From positions 62,001 to 126,000 of the forward strand of contig NZ_AEWI01000005.1 of assembly GCF_000191885.1 (NCBI RefSeq): a stretch of DNA of 64,000 nt, written 5' to 3'. Within the stretch, counting starts at the first letter, position 1. Each line of letters opens with the position of its first letter. The DNA comes from Anaerophaga thermohalophila DSM 12881. Lineage in GTDB: Bacteria; Bacteroidota; Bacteroidia; Bacteroidales; Marinilabiliaceae. A model generated the notes under the pieces. That model had not been told where the DNA came from and made no database searches. It saw only the letters and a program-made list of their open reading frames with translations. A program made the translations under genes and the position numbers. Shown here piece by piece: positions 43,767-54,951 of this stretch.

Positions 43767-44495
43767 ATTTTAAGACATGTTCCGAATGCGCTGACAAGTC
43801 TGAATTTATTTTTTGGTGCAACAGGTGTATTCTTTGCTTTACAGGGACGACCTGATCTAACTGCATGGGCAGTTCTCATTGCTGCGGTGTTCGATTTCTC
43901 TGACGGTTTTGCAGCCCGGTTTCTGAAAGCATATAGCGAAATAGGGAAAGAGCTGGATTCGCTGGCCGATTTGATTAGTTTTGGCCTGGCCCCGGCTGCT
44001 TCCTATATGAGTTTGTTACACTATGGTTTTGCAGAAAGCTGGAAGATCGATTTCTGGCAGTTGAATATGGCCGGGCAGGTACTTATTTTGTTTCCTCTTA
44101 TTTTGGTTGTTTTTTCAGCTTTGCGGCTTGCAAAATTTAATATAGATACGCGTCAGACAGAATCTTTTCTTGGACTTACCACCACGGCAACGGGTATGTT
44201 TTCTGTGTCTTTGATCCATTTCATTTTTACCCGCGGTGGTATATGGACAGTGCTTTCCTCGGTTTATGTGGTGGTGCCTTTACTGGTTATTTTTTGTTTT
44301 TTGCTGGTCAGTGAAATTCCCATGTTTTCGCTGAAATTTAAGACCTTTGGTATCAGGGAGAATTTTCCCGGATACTTTTTACTTCTGACCGGGCTGGTTT
44401 TTGTTATTTTGACAGGTGTAGGCGGAATTGCTGTAACAATTTTGCTGTATATTCTGTTTTCGCTGGTGAAATTGATTACTTCCAAACAAAAATAA
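43755..44495 (+). CDS. pssA: CDP-diacylglycerol-serine O-phosphatidyltransferase
   Basis: Makes phosphatidylserine, the precursor of phosphatidylethanolamine, at the inner membrane. The 246-residue protein has about seven hydrophobic helices and the CDP-alcohol phosphotransferase motif DG-x2-AR-x8-G-x3-D-x3-D in SDGFAARFLKAYSEIGKE and the following DSLAD. Start is ATG 43755 or 43761; both fall in the end of an R3 repeat, so the repeat supplies the initiation region. Confidence 0.9.
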   Translation: MRMKILRHVPNALTSLNLFFGATGVFFALQGRPDLTAWAVLIAAVFDFSDGFAARFLKAYSEIGKELDSLADLISFGLAPAASYMSLLHYGFAESWKIDFWQLNMAGQVLILFPLILVVFSALRLAKFNIDTRQTESFLGLTTTATGMFSVSLIHFIFTRGGIWTVLSSVYVVVPLLVIFCFLLVSEIPMFSLKFKTFGIRENFPGYFLLLTGLVFVILTGVGGIAVTILLYILFSLVKLITSKQK

Positions 44496-44521
44496 AAAGC
44501 TGTCCCGAAAGAGACAGCTTT
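44490..44521 (-). terminator. Terminator between pssA and ssb
   Basis: A 9-bp stem AAAGCTGTC/GACAGCTTT with an 8-nt loop. On the minus strand it is followed by TTTTTATTTTTG, so it terminates ssb; it may also limit pssA read-through. Confidence 0.75.
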
Positions 44522-44563
44522 ACAATATTGTGTAATACAACTGACAACCTTTGAACAGATGGA

Positions 44564-44884
44564 TCAGCTCAAAAATTCGAGATCCTTCACATTCAGATTC
44601 AATGCAGATTTAATGTCTCCATCTTTGCTTTTGAATCCTTCGCTTGAAGGCACCCCTTCGAGCAGCACTTTCCTTCCTTTTTTCAGGAAATCGGCAACTT
44701 TTGTGCTCTGGCCGTCATTTTTCCAAATAACGGCTTTCACCCATTCGGTGCGTTCCACCTTGTTGCCTTGCTGGTCTTTGTAATCCATCGAAACAGCAAC
44801 ATCAAAATTAATTGCTTTCTTTTTGCCTACTTCTCTGATTTCGGCATCTTGTCCGAGTGCTCCGGACACAATCATTTTTAACAT
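44564..44884 (-). CDS. ssb: Short single-stranded DNA-binding protein
   Basis: A 106-residue OB-fold protein of the SSB family (NFDVAVSMDYKD, EWVKAVIWKNDG, GRKVLLEGVPS). It lacks the flexible acidic C-terminal tail (DDDIPF type) that recruits partners to the main replicative SSB, so it is probably an accessory paralogue. Start is the ATG at 44884, with a second ATG three codons later. Confidence 0.82.
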   Translation of the reverse strand: MLKMIVSGALGQDAEIREVGKKKAINFDVAVSMDYKDQQGNKVERTEWVKAVIWKNDGQSTKVADFLKKGRKVLLEGVPSSEGFKSKDGDIKSALNLNVKDLEFLS

Positions 44885-45432
44885 GACAATTTATTTTAGG
44901 GTTAATAAAAAAGGGATAAATAATTGTCTAAGTAGTCTCTGTCCATAAAGTGCCATTTACTGTGTTACGCTTGTCCGAAAATTACTCATTTACGAAAATG
45001 TAAACTCCATATTTTCTGACTTCACAAGCCTTGTAAATGACACTTTCTTAACAGACACATGATAAGTAAGAAACTTTCCCGACTTTATAGACGGGCACTA
45101 ATTCGTTAATGCATTGTAAATCTATATATTTATTTTGAAAGATGCTACTTTTTATGATAATAAACCGGGATTTTTAGATATAATATTAGTCAGAAGTGGT
45201 CAGTTAATGGCCAGTAGATGAGGTTCCTGGTATTGACTAAGCAAAAATCTGACAAAATTATCACATTTTAATGCTTTATCATTAAGTGGACTCATTAATA
45301 GTTCGTTAAATTTTTGCTGTGCGCTGCATACCAACCGTGGCAGAGCGAATTTGTTGTTGTTTCCATATTTTTATTTTTCCTGGCGGCTGCTATGAATAGC
45401 ACATAATTCATAATAGCCGGATCAACCGGTTG
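44885..45432. other. Intergenic region with R4 repeat, upstream of ssb
   Basis: An R4 copy (44933-45100) runs from TAGTCTCTGTCCATAAAGTG to TTTATAGACGGGCACTA. Its ends are imperfect inverted repeats. Downstream (45101-45432) is unique AT-rich sequence with a short GGCCAGTAG-like heptamer fragment near 45213. No gene is seen. Confidence 0.6.
44933..45100. repeat. Dispersed repeat R4, full-length copy
   Basis: Imperfect terminal inverted repeats: TAGTCTCTGTCCATAAAGTG and, read inward from the other end, TAGTGCCCGTCTATAAAGTC. Matches copies at 12285, 27108 and 28417. Confidence 0.7.
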
Positions 45433-45468
45433 AAAAAAGTCAGGGCCTCACATTTGTGAAGCCCTGAC
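45433..45468 (-). terminator. Intrinsic terminator of the T9SS protein gene
   Basis: Minus strand GTCAGGGC-TTCACA pairs with TGTGAG-GCCCTGAC around a short loop, with one mismatch, followed by six T. It begins 27 bp after the stop codon. Confidence 0.88.
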
Positions 45469-45494
45469 ATCCAAAAACTAATTCTTCTCCTTCC

Positions 45495-48400
45495 CTATTT
45501 TTTAATAATATGTTTCACTAAAATATCTCCGTCAGTATTTGTTATTCTGAATAAGTACAGGCCGGATGTCAAATGTGAAACATTCACTGATTCTCCGGGT
45601 TTGTTTATTGTGCAGACCAGGTTCCCTGTTGTGTCGAAAACATCAATTTTTTCGATCTGCATATTTCCTCTTATCCATATTTTTTCTGTTACCGGGTTGG
45701 GCCACAGTGTGAATGTAGATGTTTTCCCGGTTCCCACTGACGTGGCTTCAAGTGCTATTATTTCTGTAACATTATTGTCTGAAACGTTGAAGACGGCATC
45801 ATCAACCATAAGCTGGCTTTCAAAGACTACATCATACAGATAAGATCCATTCGGTAGACTTGTTGATGCCAGTCCCGTGTTGTCTGTTAATAACTCTTCT
45901 CCGGTTCCGTCAATTTGTATCAAAGCATTTTCGACGGGTGTTCCGTCCAGGGTAACTGTAAATGCAACTTCCCATTCGTCAATGGCAAATTGTGCTGTCA
46001 CATTAATATCATTCGTGACACCCGGGTCGATTCTGGCGGCAGTGGTAACCCCGTCGTTCCATTGCAAAAAGTGGTACCCTTCGTCGGGAACGGCTGTAAC
46101 TTCTGTTCCGTCCTGACCGTGTTCAACAGTTTGCGGTGTATCGCCGCTGATGGAACCATTCTCACCTGCCAGGTAGAAAAGGCTGTATGAATTGATGGCA
46201 AATTCGGCAGTAACGTTAATATCACCAGTGACGCCTAAATCGGTTCTGACAGCAGACGTAACCCCGTCGTTCCATTGCACAAAAGTGGTACCCTTCGTCG
46301 GGAACGGCTGTAACTTCTGTCCCGTCCTGACCGTGATCAACAGTTTGCGGTGTATCACCGCTGATGGAACCGTTCTCACCGGCACTATAGTTCAGATTAT
46401 AAGCGTTTATTTCAAATACGGCGTTCAGGGTACGGTCTTCGGATACAATTATTGAATAGGGATTATCAGTGCTCACAGCGGAGCCTTCTTCCTGCCACTC
46501 AAGAAAATGATAGCCCGCATCGGGTGTAGCTTCCAGATTTATTACCAGGCCTTCGTGAAGAATGTAGCTGCCGGTTTCTTCATCATCGGGTACTATTACT
46601 TCACTGGCATCATTACTTACCTCAACAGAGCCGTTCGCGGTTTGGATGATAATGTTGTGAACCGGCACAAAGTGCGCGGTGATGGTGTGATTGCCCGTTG
46701 CGTTGAAAGTCAGTGGATTATCTGATGAAAAGATTGTACCACCTTCACTCCATTCTGTGAAATCATAGCCGCTGTTTGCTGTGGCAGACAAAGAAACCAA
46801 GGCATTGTTTTCATATTGTCCGGCTCCGGAAACTGTTCCACCTGCATCGGGATCCGACAAAACATCAACTTGATAATAACTGGTAACCGTAATGCTCTTG
46901 GTTGCATCAAGTCCCGAATGATAAGCTGAAAGCGTGGCTGTACCCGGCCCAGCGACTTCAATAAAACCTGTAGGATTTATTGTTACGATGTTTTCATCAT
47001 CTGTACTCCAGTCGAGACATTGAAGAGTGGCATCTGTGGGTGTAAAGGTTGCTGAAAGTTGATATGTCTCTCCAACGGATAGAGACATGTTGTCCTGATC
47101 TATGGAAAAGTCGGTAAGGTCAGTAACCGGAGTGGTTTCCGGCGTTTGCCAGCGCAGGAACGGATAACCGTTGTTTTTGTCGGGCTGAATGTCCCAGATG
47201 GTTGAGAAATCCCATTCGGCATAGGTTTGGGAGCATCTGAGGAAATCTTCAGGAATGGCTTCTCCCAGATTATTGTTGGGTTCATTATCGGGGAAATAAC
47301 TGTTGTTAATTGTATAAGATGAGTAAACGTATCCTATCAAGCCTCCTGAACCATTTACCTGCGTTAAAGAATAGCAGTTATTTATAGTGCTGGAACTAAG
47401 GTGTCCAATTAAGCCTCCGCCACGATAGGTGGTTGATATTGTTCCGGTTCCGTAGCAGTTGGTTGCGGTTCCATTGTCTTTATATCCAATTAGTGATCCA
47501 ACATAAGATCCTGTTACATCAACATTTGTGTAGCATTGACTGACTGTTCCCATGTCTCTGCCTGCAATGCCACCGCCATAATCTCCCGCTTTAATAACTC
47601 CTTCAACTGAACAATTTCTGGTAGTTCCGTAATAATGAGCAGCAAATATACCACCTACGCGTCGTGATCCTGTTAAATTAATATTGGTAAGATTTAAATT
47701 TTCTATTGTTGCATATTGCCCTAAACCAAAAAGACCAACATTCATAATGGAGCGATTAATATAAAGGTTAGATATGGTATGTCCGTCTCCATCAAATGTT
47801 CCTCTAAACGAGTTGTAATAATCATCGCCGATAGGCAGCCAGCCATTGCCTTCATTGTAGGGAGCAACGTCAAGGTCAATGTCTGCAATCATTTTAAAGT
47901 GAACACCGGATTGTTCAAGAAAGTTCCGAACATTGTTTAAATGTTCCGGTGTTTCAATGAGAAACGGGTCTTCTGATGTTCCTGTTCCCCCGGCAAACCA
48001 TGGAACAAAATGAGCAGTCAGGTTCCTGGCACCATCAACCGTAAAGGTTATTTCGGCTTCGTTGCTTATGGTAATGCCATCTTCGCTCCAATGCGAGAAC
48101 GAAAACAGGTTTTCAGGAATGGCTGTAAGGGTTATGGTTTCTCCGATAAGATAATCTCCCGTTCCTTCAACGGTTCCAACATCGACAGGATCCGTAGTGG
48201 CTGTGATGGCATATTGTTCCTTGAAGATGGCTGTTAAAGTTGTATCGCATAACATATCGAAGATCAGAGGATTGTCTGATGAAACAGAATCGCTGTTACT
48301 CACCCAGTGAGAGAAACCATATCCTCCTTCGGGAAATGCTTCAACAGAGACTTCAGTGGCATAGTCATAAATACCATCGCCTGTAGTTAAACCGTAAAGT

Positions 48401-50097
48401 GTATTATTGGCTTCGGTGGTCAGGGTGTATTGATTGATTTCGAAATTGGCTGTCAGGACTTTATCTTCGGTTGCTGAAAAAGTGTATTCGGCAGAAGTGC
48501 TGACTTCTGTTTCACCTTCTGTCCAGTTGATAAAGTGATACCCTTCATCGGGAGTTGCACTGATTGTAACACTTTCTCCGTCAGTATAGGTTCCTGCACC
48601 TGAAATATTTCCATGGACAGGCTCGTTCACCAGAAGAGATATTGTGTGATCTTTGACCGGCTGAAATTCGGCTGTGAGGGTTCGGTGGTCAAACATCTCG
48701 ATATCGGTTTGTGCACTGGCCGAAACAAACTGTCCGTTTTCACTCCACTGAATAAACTGGTAGCCCGTTTCGGGGGTTGCTTCAATGGTTTGCGTACTGA
48801 AAACTATGTATTCGCCTTCTCCTGAAACTGTTCCGCCTTCCTGTGGAGATGCTTCAAGAGATAAAGTCCGCTTGTCGGGTATACTGAAAAAGTATCGTGT
48901 ATTTGGACCATGCGGGCCATTGCCTGGGCCGGGGTTAAAATCGAGATAGGTGCAGGAAAAATTAACCAGCGTGTCGTTGGGGGCGGAAACGGTAGAAGGC
49001 CAATAACCTTCTTCAGTCAATGGAACCTGCTGAAAGGTGGCAGGCCATGTTTCGTCTTCAGGATACTTTTCAGCATATATGGTGCGTTGATCTTCCACGT
49101 TAATGATAACCGTTTCTTTACCAAAACCATTGGCGTGAATTTTAACGGCATTTACTATTTGTCCTTCTTCAAGAGTGTAAATGGGCGTTCCCGGACTGTT
49201 ATCCAGGGTAGATTTGTACATTATTTGCTGAGGAGTAGCATTGGTTGTGTACACGATGCGTGGATTGCCATCGGGGTGCCTGCAAATATCCTGACGGTTA
49301 TGTGCTGCCGGTGAAATAACTACCGGCGAGTCCCATGAACCGTCTGGGCAAGTTCTGTAACCTAATTCACCACTTCCTTTATTGCGCCAGTATATGCCTG
49401 CTATAGAACCATCCTCTTGTATAATGGCGGGAAAGAATCCCATTCCATGATCAACCGATGTGTCATTATAATTTGCAATGGTAATTGTTGACCATGCTCC
49501 GGAATTTGGGTCTCGTCGGAATTCCCAGGCTTTTCCGCCATAATCTCCCCAACCGTAGTAAATTGTTATCAGATGCACAGTGCCGTCATTGGAAATCAAT
49601 AAGTCACGGATTATTTTATTTCCATAGGCAGATGCTGAGGGGGTTGAAACCGGTTCTTTTACCCAGCTGCCAGTTAAGTTATGGAATACATAAATATTTC
49701 TCCAAAAATACTGACTACTACCCGAAACAGCTGCACCATAATTAAATGCCGGATTAATGCTTACCACAAGAAAAATATTGCCATTAACATCGCCTTTGAT
49801 CATTACATCGGAAACTTTACCATCGTATTCCGTAGCTACTGACTGTTCTGTCCACGTTTGTCCGTTATCAGAACTGGTTAAATACTTTAGTTCATAGTTG
49901 TCAACGACAGCCATGTGAAAAGTACCATCTTTGGCTTTGTAAAGATTTGCCCTGTGACCGTGATAATAACCAACATATGATGCGGTTGAATAAGTTTCTC
50001 CGGTCATGACCGTGGTTTCGTAGCTTTGGGCATTGGTGTATGAAATGCCAAAATTCAGTATTACAAGAAAACTGAGGAGTGGTAAAAGTTCTTTCAT
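45495..50097 (-). CDS. Large T9SS-secreted repeat protein, broken by one-base frameshift
   Basis: The gene would encode about 1533 residues. Order: signal peptide (1-23), BNR-type propeller (about 30-400), four InlB-type beta-repeats (about 420-710), GLUG repeats (about 760-920), a Big2 Ig-like domain (about 990-1070), four more InlB-type repeats, an Ig-like segment and a C-terminal type IX sorting domain (FTLWPNPV to HIIKK). One extra base in AAAA at 46281-46284 (minus TTTT) shifts the frame, splitting it into 50097-46222 and a downstream part ending at 45495. The neighbouring repeat copy has an intact frame at the same spot. It may be a sequencing error or a real mutation. The role is probably surface adhesion or glycan binding. 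Confidence 0.82.
46281..46284 (-). other. Frameshift site in the T9SS protein gene
   Basis: Four A (four T on the coding strand) occur where three would keep GYHF-VQWNDGV in one frame. The tandem copy at about 46060-46080 reads GYHFLQWNDGV without interruption. Confidence 0.8.
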
Positions 50098-50231
50098 TGT
50101 TGACAGGTAAAATGAGTTTATAAATCATCAAAAGTCCCTGGATAAAGGGATTGATGAATTATACGAGGGTGTTGCATTTCCGTTCTTGCAAAAGGTAAAA
50201 CGGTCTTTGAAAAGGTAAAAAAGGGGAGAAA

Positions 50232-51461
50232 TTATTGGTGAGCGTCGGGTATTGATTGACGAAATTCGTTAGGTGTTATATTTTCAAATGTTTTAAAAGC
50301 TCTGACAAAAGACGAATAATTCAGAAATCCGGACATGCTGGCCAGAACGGTTAATGAATAGTTTTGTGTTCCGGGGTCGGTCATAAGTCTTTTTGATTCC
50401 TCTATGCGATAAAAATTGATAAAAGTCGAAAACCTTTGTCCGTAGATATGATTGATTAATCTGGAAATGTAAGTGCGGTTTGTATTCAGGTCGCGGGCAA
50501 TGTCCCAGATTTTTAATTCGGGATTAAGGAAGGGACGATATTCCCGTATATAGTTCTCCAGCTTTTCTTTGAGTTCTGGTGGAATTTCGGGTGTTTCAGT
50601 TTCAATTGTTTCAGTTTCAATTTTGCGGTCAATCTCTTCTGTGGGGATTTCTTTCTTTAGAGAGACACCTTCTGTTTCACTCTCATCCACCTTTTCCGAA
50701 GGAAATATTATAATGGCCTGACGATTACTGTAATTGCCCACCATCGCGAAGAAAGTTCCAAGTAAAATGAATGGAACGGATGAAAGGAAAGGACTGTTTA
50801 ATACATTCAGACGGGGAAACCAATGTACTGAGATACCCGAGAACAGGGCAAGAACAAAAACAACGGAGATGACTTTTACCCAGCTCAGTGAGACACCTTT
50901 CAGGGATGAATAGTAGTCTTCAATTCTTTTTTGGTGCCTGTTGACCAAACGGAGGGTGAGTATATAGTAAATAACGGAGAAAAAGATGTACAGCAGCTTG
51001 GCGAGCCGGTCTGTTTTCTTCATAAAATGAAATTTCCAATGTGCATCGGCGGGCGGATTGGATGACAAAAGAAATTCCTGAATATAGAAAAGCTGTTCCG
51101 CTTTATTCATCATTATCACGTACAGGGTGAAACTGGTAAAGACCAATAATATCCCGGGGATTAAATGTCGCAATAGTTTTGGTGAAATTTTTTCGGGATT
51201 GACAATTTGCAGAATGTATATATAGAATAGCGGGAACAATACCAATGTTGTGAAAAATACATAAGGATATACAATCCGGTAAGTTTCCATGGCGCCACCA
51301 TATATCCCGATTCCCGACAAGAAGGTGAGCAATGCGCATCCCATGAATAATGCCATTATAAATCGTGGATTTCGAAGTGATATCCTGCTGAAAAGGAATG
51401 ATATAAACCAAATAAGGGTTACAAAAACCGGAAATAACAATGCTATCTGAGAAAAACTCAT
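50232..51461 (-). CDS. Membrane-bound AraC-family regulator
   Basis: A 409-residue protein with about seven hydrophobic helices in residues 1-245, a Glu-rich linker (about 250-295) and a C-terminal AraC-type double helix-turn-helix (about 300-405; LKIWDIARDLNTNRTYISRL and MSGFLNYSSFVRAFK). Such seven-helix AraC proteins sense an extracellular or membrane signal. It is 134 bp upstream of the T9SS gene and in the same orientation, so it may control that gene; this is inference. Confidence 0.85.
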   Translation of the reverse strand: MSFSQIALLFPVFVTLIWFISFLFSRISLRNPRFIMALFMGCALLTFLSGIGIYGGAMETYRIVYPYVFFTTLVLFPLFYIYILQIVNPEKISPKLLRHLIPGILLVFTSFTLYVIMMNKAEQLFYIQEFLLSSNPPADAHWKFHFMKKTDRLAKLLYIFFSVIYYILTLRLVNRHQKRIEDYYSSLKGVSLSWVKVISVVFVLALFSGISVHWFPRLNVLNSPFLSSVPFILLGTFFAMVGNYSNRQAIIIFPSEKVDESETEGVSLKKEIPTEEIDRKIETETIETETPEIPPELKEKLENYIREYRPFLNPELKIWDIARDLNTNRTYISRLINHIYGQRFSTFINFYRIEESKRLMTDPGTQNYSLTVLASMSGFLNYSSFVRAFKTFENITPNEFRQSIPDAHQ

Positions 51462-51530
51462 TGGCTGAAAAACTGATGCGATGATTTATGATTTACGTTG
51501 TAGTAGCTGTTTGGTTTCGCATAAATCTTT

Positions 51531-51617
51531 TTATTTTCTGATAATTGATCCCCGGTAGTATAAAAAATAAATGCCAGTCGTTGCAATCACAGCAAAAGTG
51601 GAAAATCCATATTCCAT
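51531..51617 (-). CDS. Possible 28-residue membrane peptide
   Basis: A 28-codon ORF beginning MEYGFSTFAVIATTG with a single hydrophobic stretch (about residues 5-21) and a basic C-terminus (RGSIIRK). It starts 10 bp after the mannonate dehydratase stop codon on the same strand. The hydrophobic profile and tight spacing are the only support. I do not recognise it. Confidence 0.3.
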   Translation of the reverse strand: MEYGFSTFAVIATTGIYFLYYRGSIIRK

Positions 51618-51627
51618 GGCCGTTTTT

Positions 51628-52836
51628 TTACCAGTAAAACAGGGTTCCGTCTGTTTTTCTGTTTACAGGTAAGCTGGCCCTGCTATAAGGAAATTTTTCG
51701 GCTGCTTTTTCATCTATATCCACACCAATTCCGGGTGTGTCGTCAATATACATGTAGCCATCTTTGAAGTGGTAATTGGTCTTAAACACTTCATTGACAA
51801 TTTCTTCATGGGGCATGTATTCCTGAATCCCGAAATTGTTGATGGCATAATCGAAGTGAAGAGCTGCAGCCATATTTATGGGAGAAAGGTCGGTTGCACC
51901 ATGAAATCCGGTTTGTACATGGTAGATAGAGGCAAAAGCGGCTACTTTTTGTAAATGAGTAATTCCTCCACCATGCACGATGGGCATTCGCACAAAATCT
52001 ATCAATTGTTCCGAGATAAGTGTGGTATAGTCATATACCGAATTAAAAACTTCACCAATGGCAATCGGGGTGGTTGTATGCTGGCGTACCAAACGAAGTC
52101 CTTCCTGAAGTTCTCCCGTCACAGCATCTTCCATCCAATAAAGATGGAAAGGTTCCAACTCTTTCCCTAATCGTCCTGCTTCTATGGGTGTTAGTCTGTG
52201 GTGAACATCATGCAACAGAAGCAACCCCTCTCCGAAGTGTTCTCTGACTTTGCTAAACAGTTTAGGTACCCAGTTAAGATATTTGTGTGTATCCCAGTAA
52301 TCTTCTTTTGGGAGGCCTTTTCCTGCCGGTTCATATTTCTCACCTTTTTTGGCGACTCCGTAAGTGTGGTCCAGTCCTGGAATGCCCGATTGCACCCTGA
52401 TGGCCTTGAAACCATTGTCCAGTTCGCTGGCGACACTTTCCAAAGCGTGGTCGAGGTCCACACCATTGGCATGGGCATATACCAGCACCCGGTTACGGCT
52501 TTTTCCTCCCAGCAGGTTATAAAGCGGAGTATTCAGAACTTTTCCCTTAATGTCCCACAGGGCCATATCAATGGCCGATATGGCTGTCATGGTAACGGCT
52601 CCGCGTTTCCAGTATACCCCACGATAGAAATAGTGCCAGATGTCTTCAATGTTGGCCGGATCCCGGCCTGTTAAAGCCGGGATACAGTATTCTTCAAGGT
52701 ATTTGGCTACGGCAAGTTCCCTCCCGTTAAGGGTGGCATCTCCTAATCCGTAAATGCCTTCATCGGTATATATTTTAAGGGTGACGAAGTTTCGTCCGGG
52801 TGAACATACTATTACTTTAGCATCTGTTATTTTCAT
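51628..52836 (-). CDS. manD: D-mannonate dehydratase family enzyme (enolase superfamily)
   Basis: A 402-residue enolase-superfamily protein of the ManD type, which dehydrates D-mannonate (in some members D-gluconate) to 2-keto-3-deoxy sugar acid. The N-terminal capping domain [20 protein letters not shown] and [21 protein letters not shown] are typical. The magnesium ligands lie in [16 protein letters not shown] and AIGEVFN, and a His is in [10 protein letters not shown] place the start at ATG 52836. With the SDR it suggests uronate or aldonate breakdown. Confidence 0.88.
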   Translation of the reverse strand: MKITDAKVIVCSPGRNFVTLKIYTDEGIYGLGDATLNGRELAVAKYLEEYCIPALTGRDPANIEDIWHYFYRGVYWKRGAVTMTAISAIDMALWDIKGKVLNTPLYNLLGGKSRNRVLVYAHANGVDLDHALESVASELDNGFKAIRVQSGIPGLDHTYGVAKKGEKYEPAGKGLPKEDYWDTHKYLNWVPKLFSKVREHFGEGLLLLHDVHHRLTPIEAGRLGKELEPFHLYWMEDAVTGELQEGLRLVRQHTTTPIAIGEVFNSVYDYTTLISEQLIDFVRMPIVHGGGITHLQKVAAFASIYHVQTGFHGATDLSPINMAAALHFDYAINNFGIQEYMPHEEIVNEVFKTNYHFKDGYMYIDDTPGIGVDIDEKAAEKFPYSRASLPVNRKTDGTLFYW

Positions 52837-52874
52837 GATTGTTGTTTTTGTTGACCTGCCAAAATCATTAAAAA

Positions 52875-53621
52875 TCAAAATCCAATGGAATTGCCGCCAT
52901 CAACAGGCAGAACAACTCCTGTAATGTAGCTCGCTGCATCAGAGACAAGGAATAGAGCTGCTGAAGCAACTTCTTCGGGATTGCCCATTCGTCCCATGGG
53001 TGTTCTGGAAAAGACTTTTTGCTTCCTTTCAGGGTCGTTATCCAAAGCGTTTGCCGACATTTTGGAATAGATAAATCCCGGTGCAATGGCATTGACACGG
53101 ATCCCTTTAGGTGCCCACTCAACAGTCAGTGCACGGGTCATGCCTTCAACAGCGGTTTTGGCAGCCGTGTAGGCAATTACTTGCGGCATGCCGTATTGTG
53201 CCGCCATTGAGCTAATGTTAAGGATAGAACCGCCTCCATTGTCGATCATTTTTTTTGCAACTTCCCTGGAAAGCGCAAAAACAACATTCTGGTTTGTTTG
53301 TATTACTTTCTGAAATTCTTCATCCGAGGTCTCCAGGGCAAATTTTTTCAGGTGGATACCGGCATTATTCACCAGGATATTGAGTTTACCATATCTCTTT
53401 TCCAGAGTGTCAACCAGATTGGGAAGTTCTTTCAAATTGGTAAGGTCGAACAATTCATAACCGCATTTGTCTCCAAATTCCGCTTTGGCCGTTTCCAGAT
53501 TTTCCTTGTTAAGATCGATAATGATTGTAAAAATTCCGGCATCGGTAAAAGCTTTGGTAATGGCTTTACCAAGCCCGGTAGTTCCTCCCGTTACAATAGC
53601 TGTTTTCTTTTGTTGCATCAT
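52875..53621 (-). CDS. Short-chain dehydrogenase/reductase
   Basis: A classical SDR of 248 residues with the cofactor motif [11 protein letters not shown], the NNAG motif and the catalytic YTAAK (after a Ser in [10 protein letters not shown]). It ends 38 bp upstream of manD, so it may reduce or oxidise the hexuronate or hexonate. The exact substrate is unknown. The correct start is ATG 53621 (or 53618). The 85-codon upstream extension of the frame is translated from a type B MITE and R3 repeat, and is not part of the protein. Confidence 0.88.
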   Translation of the reverse strand: MMQQKKTAIVTGGTTGLGKAITKAFTDAGIFTIIIDLNKENLETAKAEFGDKCGYELFDLTNLKELPNLVDTLEKRYGKLNILVNNAGIHLKKFALETSDEEFQKVIQTNQNVVFALSREVAKKMIDNGGGSILNISSMAAQYGMPQVIAYTAAKTAVEGMTRALTVEWAPKGIRVNAIAPGFIYSKMSANALDNDPERKQKVFSRTPMGRMGNPEEVASAALFLVSDAASYITGVVLPVDGGNSIGF

Positions 53622-53650
53622 GATTAATCGTTTTTGTTTTTCTGTATAAT

Positions 53651-53793
53651 GAGTGCAGTATAAAAAGCCTTCAAACTGCTGATCTTTACCATTTTTACCC
53701 CTGACCCATAAAGGGGAACTGCTAAAAATCAGCAGTTTGAAAAAGTCCCCTTTAGGGGATTTAGGGGTCAAAAGGCTTTTTAGACTACACTCT
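53651..53793 (-). mobile_element. MITE-like element, type B (143 bp)
   Basis: Inverse-oriented type B copy between lacI and the SDR gene. The right end reads CTCT in place of CTCA. Perfect ATAAT duplications lie at 53646-53650 and 53794-53798. Confidence 0.85.
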
Positions 53794-53800
53794 ATAATAA

Positions 53801-53886
53801 ATATATTTAAGTTATTGGTCTGACAGAACCCGCATGTGGGATTTATTCCTATTCTTATTGTAGTATCCCTTGCCATGCTCGTTTCA
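53801..53886 (-). repeat. Dispersed repeat R3, copy C (truncated)
   Basis: TTAAGTTATTGGTCTGAC to CATGCTCGTTTCAG, lacking the TTCATCCG end. It lies next to the type B MITE, 11 bp before the lacI stop. Confidence 0.6.
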
Positions 53887-53896
53887 GTTAAAATTG

Positions 53897-54931
53897 TTAT
53901 TTTACCGGTTTTCGGTTTGTCGATTCCCTGATGCGTAAACCGAATTTAAGAACAATTTGCTTTCCTTTTGGCTCAACATGTTTAGTATTGAGTTTTTCAA
54001 TCATAAGATTAACGGTTTTGATTCCCGTTTCTTCACCCGGATAATCGATGGTAGTAAGGGATGGTTTGGAAAATTCAGAAAAAGGGTCGTTGTTAAAACC
54101 GGTGATTTCAATCTGTTCGGGTATTTTAATCCCATTTTTTTGCAGATAATGCATAATGGTGATGGCACAGGTGTCATTGGCTACAAAAATTGCATCGGGA
54201 AATGGTTTCATTGTCATTATTCTTTTCGCGCATACTTTGCCGTCTTCAACACTTAGGTTTGTCTGCCATACCATCTGGGGGTCGAATGATCTGTTCGCTT
54301 CCGACAAGGCTTCTTTATAGCCTTCAAGTCGCTGCTTATAGACCTGTATGCCTGTATTACCTGTGATATGTAAAATTCTTGTTTTTCCGTTATTCAGCAG
54401 ATGTCTGGTTGCCTGATAGCCTGCTTCTTTGTTGTCGATTGTAACACAGTTGTGTTGGCTGTATTTTTCCGGGATTCTGTCAAAAAACACAACCGGAATA
54501 TTTTTAGCGAAAAATGGTTTAAAATGGGTTGGTTCGGGAGATGTGTCGGTAGTGGATACCATCAACCCGTCGACACGATGATTGAAAAGAATTTGCGCAT
54601 TTTCTTTTTCTTTAATTTCCGATTCGAAAGACTGCATTATAATAAGGTGATATCCGGCATCTGATGCGGCTTTTTCCATCCCGGCGAGTACTGTTGACAT
54701 GAAATTGCTGTTCAGGCGGGGAACTATGACGCCCAAGGTATGACTTTTGCTCGTACGTAAGCTACTTGCCAGAGCGTTTGTCTGATACCCCATTTCATTC
54801 GCTTTCTCTCTGATTTTATCACGGGTCTTTTTGCTGATTGCCGGATGGTCTTTTAACGCCCGGCTGACGGTTGCTGCCGAAACATTGAGGGCCGCGGCTA
54901 TGTCGTATATGGTTGTTTCTTTTTTGTGCAC
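53897..54931 (-). CDS. LacI-family transcriptional repressor
   Basis: A 344-residue regulator with the N-terminal helix-turn-helix TIYDIAAALNVSAATVSRAL, the hinge helix region NALASSLRT and a periplasmic-binding-protein-like ligand domain. It lies upstream of the SDR and manD genes on the same strand, and probably controls them in response to a sugar-derived ligand. A palindromic operator overlaps its own -33 region (54980-54991), indicating autoregulation. Confidence 0.92.
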   Translation of the reverse strand: MHKKETTIYDIAAALNVSAATVSRALKDHPAISKKTRDKIREKANEMGYQTNALASSLRTSKSHTLGVIVPRLNSNFMSTVLAGMEKAASDAGYHLIIMQSFESEIKEKENAQILFNHRVDGLMVSTTDTSPEPTHFKPFFAKNIPVVFFDRIPEKYSQHNCVTIDNKEAGYQATRHLLNNGKTRILHITGNTGIQVYKQRLEGYKEALSEANRSFDPQMVWQTNLSVEDGKVCAKRIMTMKPFPDAIFVANDTCAITIMHYLQKNGIKIPEQIEITGFNNDPFSEFSKPSLTTIDYPGEETGIKTVNLMIEKLNTKHVEPKGKQIVLKFGLRIRESTNRKPVK

Positions 54932-54951
54932 GGTTTCTGTGATTCAGTGTT

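Noticed and set aside
53622-53876. N-terminal extension of the SDR frame
   Set aside because: The 85 codons come from MITE and R3 sequence. SDR similarity starts at the ATG at 53621.
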